Below, piece by piece: positions 1-7,005 of a stretch of 11,929 nt of DNA. Location of the stretch: assembly GCA_008729055.1 (NCBI GenBank), contig SDUX01000101.1:1-11929 (forward strand), in the 5' to 3' direction. Under the pieces are notes generated by a model. It was not told where the DNA came from, did not search any database, and worked only from the letters and a program-made list of their open reading frames with translations. This stretch comes from Pyropia haitanensis. Its lineage: Eukaryota; Rhodophyta; Bangiophyceae; Bangiales; Bangiaceae. The translations under genes and the position numbers were made by a program. Position 1 is the first letter of the stretch. Every line of letters begins with the position of its first letter.

Positions 1-7
1 TGCCCAT

Positions 8-523
8 TTACTGCCTGCGCTGTCCCTGTAGCCGGGCGCTTTTCTTCAATTCGACGACTGCAGCTGCGTATTCCTCGCTTTCTTTCTCCGGCAGGGTTCG
101 GGCGAAGGCAATATCGCCCGGGGAAAGACCTTTCGATTGGAATGACGAAGGTTTGATTATCACTGGTTCGTGTCACTGATATAGCAGTCGCGGTTTTGCC
201 GGTGATCTCACCTTCGAAGCTCCTGCCGTCGGAGCTGGTGATGGTTCTTTTGATCGGGAATCGAACGGATGGCGCCGGGGATTCGCGATACCGCCATGAT
301 TTTAGTTTATCGAGAGGGGAAAGATCCTTGCGCTCCAGTGTCGTTCTGGTCGAATCGCGGGCTTCGATCGTTAGAACGCCTTTTTCGAGTCGATTAGGTC
401 GCCGGAAATTGATTCACCTGACGCTGCTGAAAGGCTCACTTCACGGGGGAGATCCAGCCGCGCAAAATGCCAGATCACGAATCCGAGAATGAACAACAAA
501 ATGATTAAAAAAACGGCCTTCAT
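8..523 (-). pseudogene. Membrane-anchored protein with two SHD1-like domains, two frameshifts
   Basis: The ATG at 523 opens a frame with an N-terminal hydrophobic segment (about residues 2-20, rich in I, L, F and V), so the product would be membrane-anchored or exported. This frame stops at 371-373. A consistent protein continues in a second frame from a run of five T (381-385; A on the coding strand). It shifts again near 121-131 to end at the TAA at 8-10. Read across both breaks, about 172 codons hold two copies of a ~50-residue domain. The second copy contains RTITSSDGRSFEGEI, then FVIPIER, then LSPGDIAFARTL. This resembles the SHD1-like domain common in Verrucomicrobiota and Planctomycetota, whose function in bacteria is unknown. 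The gene lies 33 bases after the neighbouring paralogue's extant stop on the same strand. The two breaks offset each other (net length divisible by three), so indel errors are as likely as true decay. Confidence 0.6.
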
Positions 524-600
524 TTGTCACGGATCGTAAAGGGGGCATATCTAAGATCAAGACTGATTCCAAAAGCGGGATTTACAGTATACTCGAGTAG

Positions 601-1090
601 TTATTGCCTGTTTCGCCATTTGTATGTCTCGATTGCCACTTCGAGTTTTCGAATTTCTTCGAGGAGTTCGTTGTATTCTTCCTCCCTCGCTTTGAAGTAA
701 ATCGGGAAGGGTATTCGAGGAAATCTCGCGTAGCCAAACGCTTGCTTTTGTTTTCAACTCTGCAATTACCTTTCTTCTATTGGAGATGTAATTGTCTTCT
801 TTGGGAGTAATCGGAACTTTTTCTCGCAGACGCATTGCGAGAATCCGGTCTTTCAAGCTCAGTTTGCTGATTGGGTATTCAAACTGCTTTCCCCCGGGCG
901 GGCTCTTGAAATATATGGTGTCGTTGAATTTGCCATTCAATTCAGCGTTGAGCTTTTTGCCTTCTGAGCTCCGGATCGTCCGCATCACGGGATAGTCATC
1001 TTTGCTGACGCGGAGATAGTAGAAAAGTGCTCCACTTGTGCACAAGACGATGATTAAAATCGGGAGGGCGACGGGGCGACTTCGATCCAT
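601..1090 (-). pseudogene. Membrane-anchored SHD1-like domain protein, frameshifted near its 3' end
   Basis: The frame opens at the ATG at 1090. It encodes a short basic N-terminus and one transmembrane segment (about residues 8-25), then a single SHD1-like domain: RTIRSSEGKKLNAEL, later YPISKLSLKDRILAMRL. The uninterrupted frame runs to a stop at 557-559 (177 residues), but its last ~50 residues look random and Arg/Ser-rich. The plus-one frame instead gives a plausible helical tail, FKAREEEYNELLEEIRKLE, ending at the TAA at 601-603. The shift lies around 745-754, where the coding strand has two runs of four A; dropping one A joins the halves. The protein is a paralogue of the next gene downstream. 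Function is unknown. The extracytoplasmic location is inferred from the single N-terminal TM segment. Confidence 0.6.
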
Positions 1091-1098
1091 ATCGTGAA

Positions 1099-1127
1099 AT
1101 GAAACAATGCCAGCCCGGGGAAATCAA
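1099..1127 (-). promoter_or_regulatory. Weak sigma70-like promoter candidate
   Basis: On the minus strand, TTGATT and TTTCAT are separated by 17 bases (four of six consensus matches each), just upstream of the ATG at 1090. A start site would fall within a few bases of the start codon, implying an almost leaderless mRNA, so this is only a candidate. Confidence 0.2.
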
Positions 1128-1179
1128 GATTCTTCACCGGGATTGACACGCGATAGTGAGAGCCGGGGAGGGGATTGAC

Positions 1180-1721
1180 TCAATTCACCAGAAACACATC
1201 GCCCACAAACCATGCGACCATCCCGAGGGCGAGAATGACGCGGGCGGCGATTCCGGCGAGTCCTCCGACGACGGTTCCGATGGTGGAGTTCGATGCTTCT
1301 TTGGCTTCCTTTTTTGCGATCAGCATTTCGAAGAGAAAAACTCCGAGGATAGGTCCGATGATGAGTCCGGGGAGTCCGAAAAAGAGTCCGATAATTCCGC
1401 CGAGAAGAGCGCCAATGACACCCCATTTGCTGGAACCGAACCATTTCGCCCGATCGCCCCGCTAAGTCCGTCGAGGACCAGGGATATGACGAAGAGAACC
1501 CCGATGAAAACAAGCCCCTGCCAGGCGAGCCCGGAGGACTCCATTCCCATCGTGAAATAGTGCACAAGAGCACCGACGAAAATCAGTGTCGTCCCCGGAA
1601 TGATCGGCAGAAAAGTTCCAATAAACCCGACCACTATCAGAGTGATGACGATGGCCCATTTGATCCCGTCAAAGATATCATCTGTGGGGACTTTATCGAA
1701 AATGCCGGCAACGATCTCCAT
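1180..1721 (-). pseudogene. DUF456 family integral membrane protein, one frameshift
   Basis: The ATG at 1721 starts a very hydrophobic protein: GIKWAIVITLIVVGFIGTF, PIIPGTTLIFVGALVHYF and GLVFIGVLFVISLVLDGLSGAIG. This is typical of the DUF456 family of small polytopic membrane proteins (usually about 160-180 residues, function unknown). In this frame the C-terminus turns into a Ser/Asp-rich sequence after residue ~92 and stops at 1320. Another frame continues the family pattern: AKWFGSSKWGVIGALLGG, GLFFGLPGLIIGPILGV, and a final TM region ending WFVGDVFLVN with the stop at 1180-1182. The join is at the GGG (coding strand) at 1449-1451; one extra G restores a ~180-residue protein. It starts 29 bases after the lpxK stop on the same strand, so co-transcription is likely. 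No Shine-Dalgarno sequence is evident. Confidence 0.7.
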
Positions 1722-1750
1722 GTTTTGAAATTCGGATTGGGGTGAACGAA

Positions 1751-2941
1751 TCAGAAAAAGCGGCGCGCAGGGGCATCCGTTTTCGGTTTACAGATCCGGG
1801 TGATGCACTGTTCGAAGCTTTCCTCGTTGCTGAGAATTCCGATTTCGACCCGGAGAAAATAGATCGGAACATCCATGCGGCCCAGTCTCGGAAAGCGCAC
1901 CGCGTCTTTCTCCGTCGTGATGATCATGTCCACGTCTGACTCGACGCAGCAGTTGATGAAGGAAATGATCTCCTGCTCGGTGAACCGGTGGTGATCCATA
2001 AAGCGACAGGTTGCTTCGACCGATGCGCCGAGATTCCGGACTCCTTCTTCGAAACTCTCAGGAACAGCGATGGCACTCACGGTTCCGACTTTTTTCCCCT
2101 TCAATTCCTCGAGTGGCAGACTGTCGCGGGTTTCGATGTGCTGGAGATAACGGGGGCGGTGTTCACACTCGATGATTTCGGCGGTGCGGTTGTATTTCCG
2201 GATTCTCTCAATGAGTTCGGCGTTCGACGTGCCGTTGCATTTGGTGATGAATATGTAGGAGGCCCGTTTCAGATTGCGATGTGGTTCGCGGAGTGTTCCC
2301 CGGGGGAGAAGCCGTTCTGTTCCAAAGGGTTGCCAGCGGTCCACGAGTACGATGTCGAGCCGGTGTTTCAGCCGGAGATACTGCAGTCCGTCATCGAGAA
2401 TGAGCGTATCGCAATTCAGTTCGGCGATGGCGTGCTTACCGCTTTTCACACGGTCTTTGTCGACGACGACGGGAATGTCGGGGAGGTTCGCGGCGAGCAT
2501 GTAGGGCTCGTCACCCGCTGTTCTCGAATCGAGTAGGAGAGACTTTCCGTCACTGACAACACGGGGGGGATCGATCTCGTTTTTTCCCTGAATTTTTCCG
2601 GCGAGGCGTTTGAGAAATGGTTGTTTTACCGATTTGTATCCGCGGCTGAGAATGGCAACCCGCCGGCCGCCGTCCTGGAGTGAACGGGCGAATTTTTCCA
2701 CCACGGGCGTTTTTCCGGTTCCCCCGACGGTGAGGTTTCCGATGCTGACGACAAGGCACCCGAGATTTCTCTCCCGCAAAATGCGATTGCGATACAGCCA
2801 GAGCCGGCTTCTTACCGCTCCCTCATAAATCCACGAGAGGCTGCCAAGAAAGACGCGAAAAGCCGAAGCGCGGAATCCGCTTCGGCGATCCAGAATCACG
2901 TCGATGGCAAACTGCTCGAGCTTTTCAGTGGCTATGCGCAT
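1751..2941 (-). CDS. lpxK: Tetraacyldisaccharide 4'-kinase
   Basis: LpxK phosphorylates the 4' position of the lipid A disaccharide precursor at the cytoplasmic face of the inner membrane, the sixth step of the Raetz pathway, to give lipid IVA. The 396-residue product has the P-loop signature [12 protein letters not shown] (residues 68-79), GDEPYMLA (143-150), the LpxK-typical ILDDGLQ (181-187), DHHRF (316-320) and TEKDAV (343-348). A hydrophobic/amphipathic N-terminus (about 25-55) would seat it on the membrane. It is longer than the E. coli enzyme (~330), partly from an insert around residues 104-127 after LSRGY. The frame is intact. The start is the ATG at 2941; no Shine-Dalgarno is seen. 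It is first in a minus-strand run with the DUF456 gene and diverges from rph. Its presence implies an LPS-bearing outer membrane. Confidence 0.95.
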   Translation of the reverse strand: MRIATEKLEQFAIDVILDRRSGFRASAFRVFLGSLSWIYEGAVRSRLWLYRNRILRERNLGCLVVSIGNLTVGGTGKTPVVEKFARSLQDGGRRVAILSRGYKSVKQPFLKRLAGKIQGKNEIDPPRVVSDGKSLLLDSRTAGDEPYMLAANLPDIPVVVDKDRVKSGKHAIAELNCDTLILDDGLQYLRLKHRLDIVLVDRWQPFGTERLLPRGTLREPHRNLKRASYIFITKCNGTSNAELIERIRKYNRTAEIIECEHRPRYLQHIETRDSLPLEELKGKKVGTVSAIAVPESFEEGVRNLGASVEATCRFMDHHRFTEQEIISFINCCVESDVDMIITTEKDAVRFPRLGRMDVPIYFLRVEIGILSNEESFEQCITRICKPKTDAPARRFF

Positions 2942-3079
2942 TGCTGTATCGGGGGCGTGTGCTCCGCAGTCGGGAAAGCCGAAATGCGGAGCGCACCTAT
3001 GGTCGCGGTATCCGCAGGGGAAGCAACCGCGAATCTGAACGGTTGCATTCCGGCAACTATTAGACCACTTCCTATAATT

Positions 3080-3847
3080 ATGAATCGAATCGACGGCCGT
3101 GCGCCGGATCAGTTACGCGAGTTGCAGTTTCAGCTCGATATCGCGCCTCACGCGCACGGAAGCGTTCTCGTCAGCTTCGGCGATACCCAGGTCATCTGTT
3201 CTGCCATGCTGGAGAAAGGGGTGCCGCGCTGGATGCTGCAGCAGAATGTGCAGGGGGGCTGGCTCACGGCTGAATACAGCATGCTCCCGTATTCCACCCT
3301 TCAGCGGAAGCCTCGGGACATCTCGCGCGGACGGCTCGATGGGCGGAGCTCGGAGATTCAGCGTCTCATCGGGCGGAGTCTGCGGGCGGTAGTGGATCTG
3401 GGAGGTCTCGGGCAGCGAACGCTCTGGATTGACTGCGACGTCCTTCGTGCCGACGGGGGAACGCGGACTGCTTCCATCACCGGTGCCTGCGTCGCGGTGG
3501 AAATGGCGTTCCGGCGTTTCATCGCAGCCGGGAAATTCAATGCTTCCCCGATGAAGAAATTTGCGGGTGCGATCAGTGCCGGTATCTGGGAAGGGGAGTG
3601 CGTTCTCGATTTGAACTACCACGAGGACAAGGACGCCTCCGTGGACTGCAATTATGCCATGACGGAAGATCTCGAAATGATCGAAGTGCAGGGATCGGGG
3701 GAGGAGGCCACTTTCTCCGAGGAGCAAATGATGGAAATGCTCCGCCTGGGGAAAAAGGGCATCTCGGAAATTGCACAGCGTCAACATGAAGCAGTCGAGT
3801 CGTTTGACCCGACTGCCAATGTGGAGATCCTGACCCGTATTTCGTAA
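3080..3847 (+). CDS. rph: Ribonuclease PH (tRNA 3'-end phosphorolytic exonuclease)
   Basis: RNase PH trims nucleotides 3' of the CCA end of tRNA precursors, using phosphate and releasing nucleoside diphosphates. The frame is open from 2957, but the family's N-terminal motif, R-x-DGR, is met at once by MNRIDGRAPDQLR starting at the ATG at 3080, and the preceding 41 codons resemble nothing. The 255-residue product matches the family length (~240). It shows FGDTQVICSA, WLTAEYSMLPYST, GRSSEIQRLIGRSLRAVVDL (residues 88-107), IDCDVLRADGGTRTASITGA (117-136), VLDLNYHEDKDASVD and EVQGSGEEATFS (202-213), covering the phosphate- and RNA-binding elements. No Shine-Dalgarno precedes the start. It converges on the sigma factor gene with only 10 bases between the stops, so their transcripts probably overlap. 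Confidence 0.95.
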   Translation: MNRIDGRAPDQLRELQFQLDIAPHAHGSVLVSFGDTQVICSAMLEKGVPRWMLQQNVQGGWLTAEYSMLPYSTLQRKPRDISRGRLDGRSSEIQRLIGRSLRAVVDLGGLGQRTLWIDCDVLRADGGTRTASITGACVAVEMAFRRFIAAGKFNASPMKKFAGAISAGIWEGECVLDLNYHEDKDASVDCNYAMTEDLEMIEVQGSGEEATFSEEQMMEMLRLGKKGISEIAQRQHEAVESFDPTANVEILTRIS

Positions 3848-3857
3848 AGCGGTTTGG

Positions 3858-4448
3858 TCAAGCCAGGTCGACGTTGTCGCGCAAGCTGGCGAGTCCGCGC
3901 CGAATCCTGGCTTTTACCGTGCCGAGCGGTTCACCAAGTTGATTCGCAGTCTCTTTTTGCGTGAGGCCTTCGAAGTAGACTTTTTCGATTGCCTCGCGCT
4001 GCAGATCGGTCAACTCGAGCACGGCAGAGCGGATTGCCCGGCAGGTGTCGCGACGTTGTGCGGCTTCGCTTCCGCGAACCCCGGTCGATCCGCGCGGGTT
4101 GGCTTCTATTTCCCCGGCGTAGGCTTGTTTCAGTTTTGCCTGACGTTTCTTTGCACGAAGCCGGTCGATGGCCCGGTTGCGCGCGAGCGAAGAGAGCCAG
4201 GTAACCGGGCGCCCCCGCTCCGGTGTGTAGAGGTGCGCTTTTTGCCACATCGAGTGGAGAACTTCCTGGAGCACTTCTTCCGAGTCGTTTCTGTCGTTCA
4301 AGACGTGATTAATCGTCGTGAAGAGCAGGCCGTCATATCGATCATGCAATGCCCGAAAGCACTGGCGATCTCCGTTGGCGATACCGTTGAGGTTTTTCGC
4401 GTCGGCCTCATCGTCGTAAATGGGCCCGGTGGGGGATGGAGTTTTCAT
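3858..4448 (-). CDS. ECF-type RNA polymerase sigma factor
   Basis: This 196-residue protein has the two-domain architecture of extracytoplasmic function sigma factors. The sigma2 domain (about residues 28-102) contains DSEEVLQEVLHSMWQKA and VTWLSSLARNRAIDRLRAKK, the core-binding and -10 recognition regions. A linker rich in Arg/Ala/Gly follows. The sigma4 domain (about 137-192) contains LELTDLQREAIEKVYFEGLT, QKETANQLGEPLGTVKARIR and a helix-turn-helix that would read the -35 element. The sequence resembles the SigK-like class (inference). No anti-sigma gene lies on either side: downstream is convergent rph and upstream is a ~300-base gap. Its control may therefore lie elsewhere or be transcriptional. 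The start is the ATG at 4448; no clear Shine-Dalgarno is present. The frame is intact. Confidence 0.9.
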   Translation of the reverse strand: MKTPSPTGPIYDDEADAKNLNGIANGDRQCFRALHDRYDGLLFTTINHVLNDRNDSEEVLQEVLHSMWQKAHLYTPERGRPVTWLSSLARNRAIDRLRAKKRQAKLKQAYAGEIEANPRGSTGVRGSEAAQRRDTCRAIRSAVLELTDLQREAIEKVYFEGLTQKETANQLGEPLGTVKARIRRGLASLRDNVDLA

Positions 4449-4463
4449 TGATGAGGTAAGCTT

Positions 4464-4492
4464 ATTTTACAGCAAAATATGCGCAACAAAAA
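4464..4492 (-). promoter_or_regulatory. Possible promoter of the sigma factor gene
   Basis: On the minus strand a good -10 (TAAAAT, 4464-4469) has a poor -35 (TTTTTG) 17 bases upstream, in an AT-rich stretch. The start site would lie about 10 bases before the sigma factor ATG. It could also be an ECF-type promoter that I cannot recognise. Confidence 0.25.
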
Positions 4493-4498
4493 CCAATA

Positions 4499-4681
4499 TT
4501 AGATTTCGTAATTGTAGGTGATCTCTTCATTAGGCAGGGGAATTTCCGATTCTCCGTCTCCCGGGAAGGGCTTCTGCATCATTGAACAGAACAGCCCGGT
4601 CGAATGTCGAAAAATATTGGCCTGTAGCTGTACTTCCGTCGTTTGCGCCCTGAAAGTGCCTGTGGTAGTATCCAGCCCCAA
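4499..4681 (-). CDS. Possible 60-residue protein of unknown function (TTG start)
   Basis: I do not recognise this ORF. In its favour, GGAGG lies five bases before a TTG codon at 4679-4681, the best Shine-Dalgarno match near any start in the window. The 60-residue translation also looks protein-like, with a helical middle (TTEVQLQANIFRHSTGLF) and an acidic tail (PLPNEEITYNYEI). The same frame stays open well upstream of the TTG, so it could be the 3' end of a longer or broken gene. Against it, other frames of the same stretch are also open for about 60 codons, and no known domain is visible. It lies 50 bases upstream of the sigma factor gene on the same strand and fills most of the gap before ftsH (4449-4755), which otherwise shows only weak promoter-like sequences. 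Confidence 0.3.
   Translation of the reverse strand: MGLDTTTGTFRAQTTEVQLQANIFRHSTGLFCSMMQKPFPGDGESEIPLPNEEITYNYEI
4643..4671 (+). promoter_or_regulatory. Weak promoter candidate upstream of ftsH
   Basis: TTGCGC (4643-4648) and TAGTAT (4666-4671) are 17 bases apart, with three and four consensus matches. This would give a ~78-base leader before the ftsH ATG at 4756. It is the best match I found in this gap but is not strong. Confidence 0.25.
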
Positions 4682-4755
4682 CGTCTCCTCCAGAAAATCC
4701 GACGAGAAACATTCAGTCGGCCGGCGTCGAAAGGGCCACTCAACTCGACATACTC

Positions 4756-5286
4756 ATGCAAGACAAAGATCCGAACGAAAACAACCGCCAGCAGGGTGGT
4801 GACGGAGGATTTAACTGGAAGGGGATGATTCTCATCTTCGTCGCGATGGGCCTCTTTGCCCTCGCCTTTCTCTCCAACGGAATTTCCGACCGCTCGAAGA
4901 CCCTCACTTTCGCCGAGTTCAAAGAGAAGGTGGTCCAGAAGAAGATCCGTATCGACCCGAATTCAAAGCCGCCGAAACTGCTCCGTCTTGTCCAGAAGGA
5001 TGGCAGCATGAAGCAGACGATCGAGGGCTTCTACGAAGTCGACGATGCGACAGACAACGATGGAGATAAATACAAGGCGTTTTCCACTCCGATCATTCTC
5101 GAATATGTCGATGATGAGTTGAAGGAGCTGCTTGCGCAGAATGAGTTGGAAATTTCCGATCTGCCGACTGATTCCGACAGCCTCGGAATGATGCTGATGT
5201 CCTTTTACCTCCCGGTCTTCTTTTTGCTGATTCTACTCTACTTTCTCTTCCGTCACCAGATCCGTGCCGCCGGCAAGGGGCAATGA
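4756..5286 (+). CDS. ftsH: FtsH N-terminal part: two TM segments and periplasmic domain
   Basis: FtsH is a membrane-bound, ATP-dependent zinc metalloprotease that degrades misfolded or short-lived membrane and cytosolic proteins. This 176-residue ORF is its N-terminal third: a polar N-terminus, TM1 (about residues 22-40, [16 protein letters not shown]), a periplasmic domain starting with the FtsH-typical TFAEFKEKV (about 51-59), and TM2 (about 144-165), then [11 protein letters not shown] and a stop. The stop is at the point where intact FtsH proteins run on through a Gly/Lys-rich linker into MSFGKSKA. The next ORF starts there, in the -1 frame, with an ATGA overlap. One more G in the GGGG run (5277-5280) would fuse the two. 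No Shine-Dalgarno precedes the ATG at 4756. Confidence 0.85.
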   Translation: MQDKDPNENNRQQGGDGGFNWKGMILIFVAMGLFALAFLSNGISDRSKTLTFAEFKEKVVQKKIRIDPNSKPPKLLRLVQKDGSMKQTIEGFYEVDDATDNDGDKYKAFSTPIILEYVDDELKELLAQNELEISDLPTDSDSLGMMLMSFYLPVFFLLILLYFLFRHQIRAAGKGQ

Positions 5287-6803
5287 GTTTCGGAAAGAGC
5301 AAAGCCAAGCTGATGTCGCTCGACAAGGGCAAGGTCACTTTCAAGGACGTGGCCGGGGTCGAAGAAGCGAAAGAGGAAGTCTGGGAGATTGTTGAATATC
5401 TACGTGACCCGAAAAAGTTCCAGAAACTGGGCGGGCGCATTCCGAAAGGGGTTCTCATGGTGGGTTCGCCGGGAACCGGGAAAACTCTTCTCGCCCGTGC
5501 CATTGCCGGCGAGGCCGACGTGCCGTTTTTCTCGATCAGTGGATCGGACTTCGTCGAAATGTTTGTAGGCGTCGGTGCTTCCCGTGTTCGTGACATGTTC
5601 GAGCAGGGCAAGAAAAACGCGCCCTGCCTGATCTTTATCGATGAAATCGACGCAGTCGGTCGTCACCGGGGACACGGTCTCGGCGGAGGACACGATGAGC
5701 GGGAACAGACGCTGAATGCTCTCCTCGTCGAGATGGATGGATTTGATACCCAGGAAGGCGTCATCATCATCGCGGCGACGAACCGCCCCGATGTGCTCGA
5801 CCCGGCTCTCCTCCGTCCCGGGCGTTTTGACCGTGAAATCACGGTGAGCCTTCCCGACGTGAAGGGCCGCGAGGAAATCCTCAAGGTTCATGCGAAGAAA
5901 GTGAAAATCGCTGAAGGCGTCGACCTCGGCGTAATCGCCCGCGGAACTCCGGGTTACTCCGGCGCAGAACTTGCCAATGTTATCAACGAGGCCGCCCTGC
6001 TCGCGGCCCGCAAAGGGCTGAAGGCCATCACCACCGGCGAGCTCGAGGAAGCCCGTGACAAGGTGCGCTGGGGGAAAGAACGCCGCAGCCTTGCCCTGAG
6101 CGAGGACGAGAAAGAACTCACGGCCTATCACGAGGCCGGCCACGCGCTGCTCGGTATGCTCGTGAAAGATACCGACCCGGTTCACAAGGTAACCATCATT
6201 CCGCGGGGCCCCGCCCTCGGTGTCACGATGTATCTCCCCGAGGAGGACAAACACAGCTACAAAAAGCAGTATCTCCTCGATCGTCTCATTCTCATCATGG
6301 GTGGTCGCGTGGCGGAGGAACTGGTCTTTGGCGATGTCACCAACGGTGCAGCCGGCGACATTCGTCAGGCCAGTGAGATTGCACGCAAAATGGTTTGCAA
6401 CTGGGGGATGAGCGACGCTCTCGGCATGATCGAATACGGGGAAGGGCAGGGGGAAGTTTTCCTCGCACGGGATATTTCCTCGCAGCGAAACTATTCGGAA
6501 GCGACCCAGCAACTGATCGATAACGAGGTGAAAAAGTTGACGGACGAGGCCTATGCCGAGGCAACCCGCCTCATCAAAGAGAACCGTGACAAGCTGGAAG
6601 TGATCGCTCAGGGGCTTCTCTTGTATGAAACGCTCGATGGTTCACACATCAAAGAGATCATGGACACCGGCGAGATTCAGAATCCGCCATCCGCACCGAC
6701 TCCTCCTGATATTCCGGAAGAGCCGAAGGAGGAAGAGCCTGCCGCAGAGAAGAAGAAAGACGAACCCGGCGAAGATTTTCCCGGTGAGCTGGCTCCGGCT
6801 TAG
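5283..6803 (+). CDS. ftsH: FtsH catalytic part: AAA+ ATPase and zinc metalloprotease
   Basis: This 506-residue ORF holds all catalytic parts of FtsH. It begins at the conserved linker [12 protein letters not shown], followed by [15 protein letters not shown] (residues 18-32). Walker A is GSPGTGKT (61-68), the pore loop region is around [15 protein letters not shown], Walker B is LIFIDEID (116-123) and the second region of homology is [20 protein letters not shown] (165-184). The zinc site is HEAGH (283-287), with the third ligand probably Asp359 in AAGDIRQA. A coiled region precedes an acidic, Pro/Lys-rich tail. With the 176-residue ORF upstream (overlap ATGA at 5283-5286) the total is ~682 residues, normal for FtsH. 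It is either a separate subunit made by coupled re-initiation or the 3' part of one gene broken by a one-base indel. I favour the latter, because splitting off the membrane part is unusual. Confidence 0.93.
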   Translation: MSFGKSKAKLMSLDKGKVTFKDVAGVEEAKEEVWEIVEYLRDPKKFQKLGGRIPKGVLMVGSPGTGKTLLARAIAGEADVPFFSISGSDFVEMFVGVGASRVRDMFEQGKKNAPCLIFIDEIDAVGRHRGHGLGGGHDEREQTLNALLVEMDGFDTQEGVIIIAATNRPDVLDPALLRPGRFDREITVSLPDVKGREEILKVHAKKVKIAEGVDLGVIARGTPGYSGAELANVINEAALLAARKGLKAITTGELEEARDKVRWGKERRSLALSEDEKELTAYHEAGHALLGMLVKDTDPVHKVTIIPRGPALGVTMYLPEEDKHSYKKQYLLDRLILIMGGRVAEELVFGDVTNGAAGDIRQASEIARKMVCNWGMSDALGMIEYGEGQGEVFLARDISSQRNYSEATQQLIDNEVKKLTDEAYAEATRLIKENRDKLEVIAQGLLLYETLDGSHIKEIMDTGEIQNPPSAPTPPDIPEEPKEEEPAAEKKKDEPGEDFPGELAPA

Positions 6804-6816
6804 CGGGTGCGAGGAG

Positions 6817-6845
6817 ATGCCCCGGTGAAGCGGGGCGTTTCTTTC
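6817..6845 (+). terminator. Rho-independent terminator of ftsH
   Basis: GCCCCG (6819-6824) pairs with CGGGGC (6831-6836) around a six-base loop. The stem is extendable by an A-T and a G-T pair and is followed by a T-rich stretch (6838-6844, TTTCTTT). It lies 14 bases after the ftsH stop. Confidence 0.75.
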
Positions 6846-6973
6846 CCTCCTGCATCCTCTTGCTCCCGTGTTTTTTGCTCCTGCTCCCCTTCATTCCATT
6901 CGAGGAGGTAGGCCCGAAGCGGAGGTGTGAGGAAGAAAGCAGGGGAGAAGGAAAATAAAAGTAAAGGGCGCGC
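6846..6973. other. Spacer with strand-switching purine/pyrimidine skew
   Basis: No gene is supported here. The top strand is strongly pyrimidine-rich from about 6838 to 6900 and then strongly purine-rich from about 6901 to 6967. The two halves are roughly complementary in character (for example CCTCCTGC against GCAGGGGAG) but do not form one perfect stem. It separates convergent ftsH and the deacetylase gene. Confidence 0.45.
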
Positions 6974-7003
6974 AGAGAAAGCGCACCTTTTACCGCTTTC
7001 TCT
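6974..7003 (-). terminator. Perfect 10-bp hairpin at the 3' end of the deacetylase gene
   Basis: AGAGAAAGCG (6974-6983) and CGCTTTCTCT (6994-7003) are perfect inverted repeats around a 10-base loop, two bases after the deacetylase stop at 7006. No immediate T-run follows on the minus strand (T-rich sequence begins about 10 bases later), so it may act as a weak terminator or 3'-end stabiliser. Confidence 0.45.
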
Positions 7004-7005
7004 TC

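Noticed and set aside
196..492. 98-codon plus-strand ORF at the left edge
   Set aside because: It is antisense to the SHD1-like gene, whose frames, despite breaks, carry recognisable repeated domains.
1124..1573. 149-codon minus-strand ORF and overlapping plus-strand ORF at 1156-1560
   Set aside because: They overlap the DUF456 gene in wrong frames. The translations are Arg- and Ser-rich, while the third frame matches the family.
1988..2536. 182-codon plus-strand ORF inside lpxK
   Set aside because: It is antisense to the conserved LpxK core (DDGLQ region) and shows no features of its own.
2957..3079. Upstream extension of the rph frame
   Set aside because: RNase PH begins at its conserved R-x-DGR motif just after the ATG at 3080. 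The extra 41 codons resemble no leader or family sequence.
3113..3787. 224-codon minus-strand open frame inside rph
   Set aside because: It is antisense to all conserved RNase PH motifs. The translation is His/Arg/Pro-rich with no recognisable features.
5270..5290. Programmed -1 frameshift to make full-length FtsH
   Set aside because: The site AAG GGG CAA TGA is not a canonical X XXY YYZ slippery heptamer, and I see no spaced upstream Shine-Dalgarno or obvious downstream stem. Kept only as a minor alternative to an indel.
5400..6512. Long open frame (370 codons) on the minus strand inside ftsH
   Set aside because: It lies wholly antisense to the fully conserved AAA+/protease coding sequence and its translation shows no domain. 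It is a by-product of GC-rich codon use.
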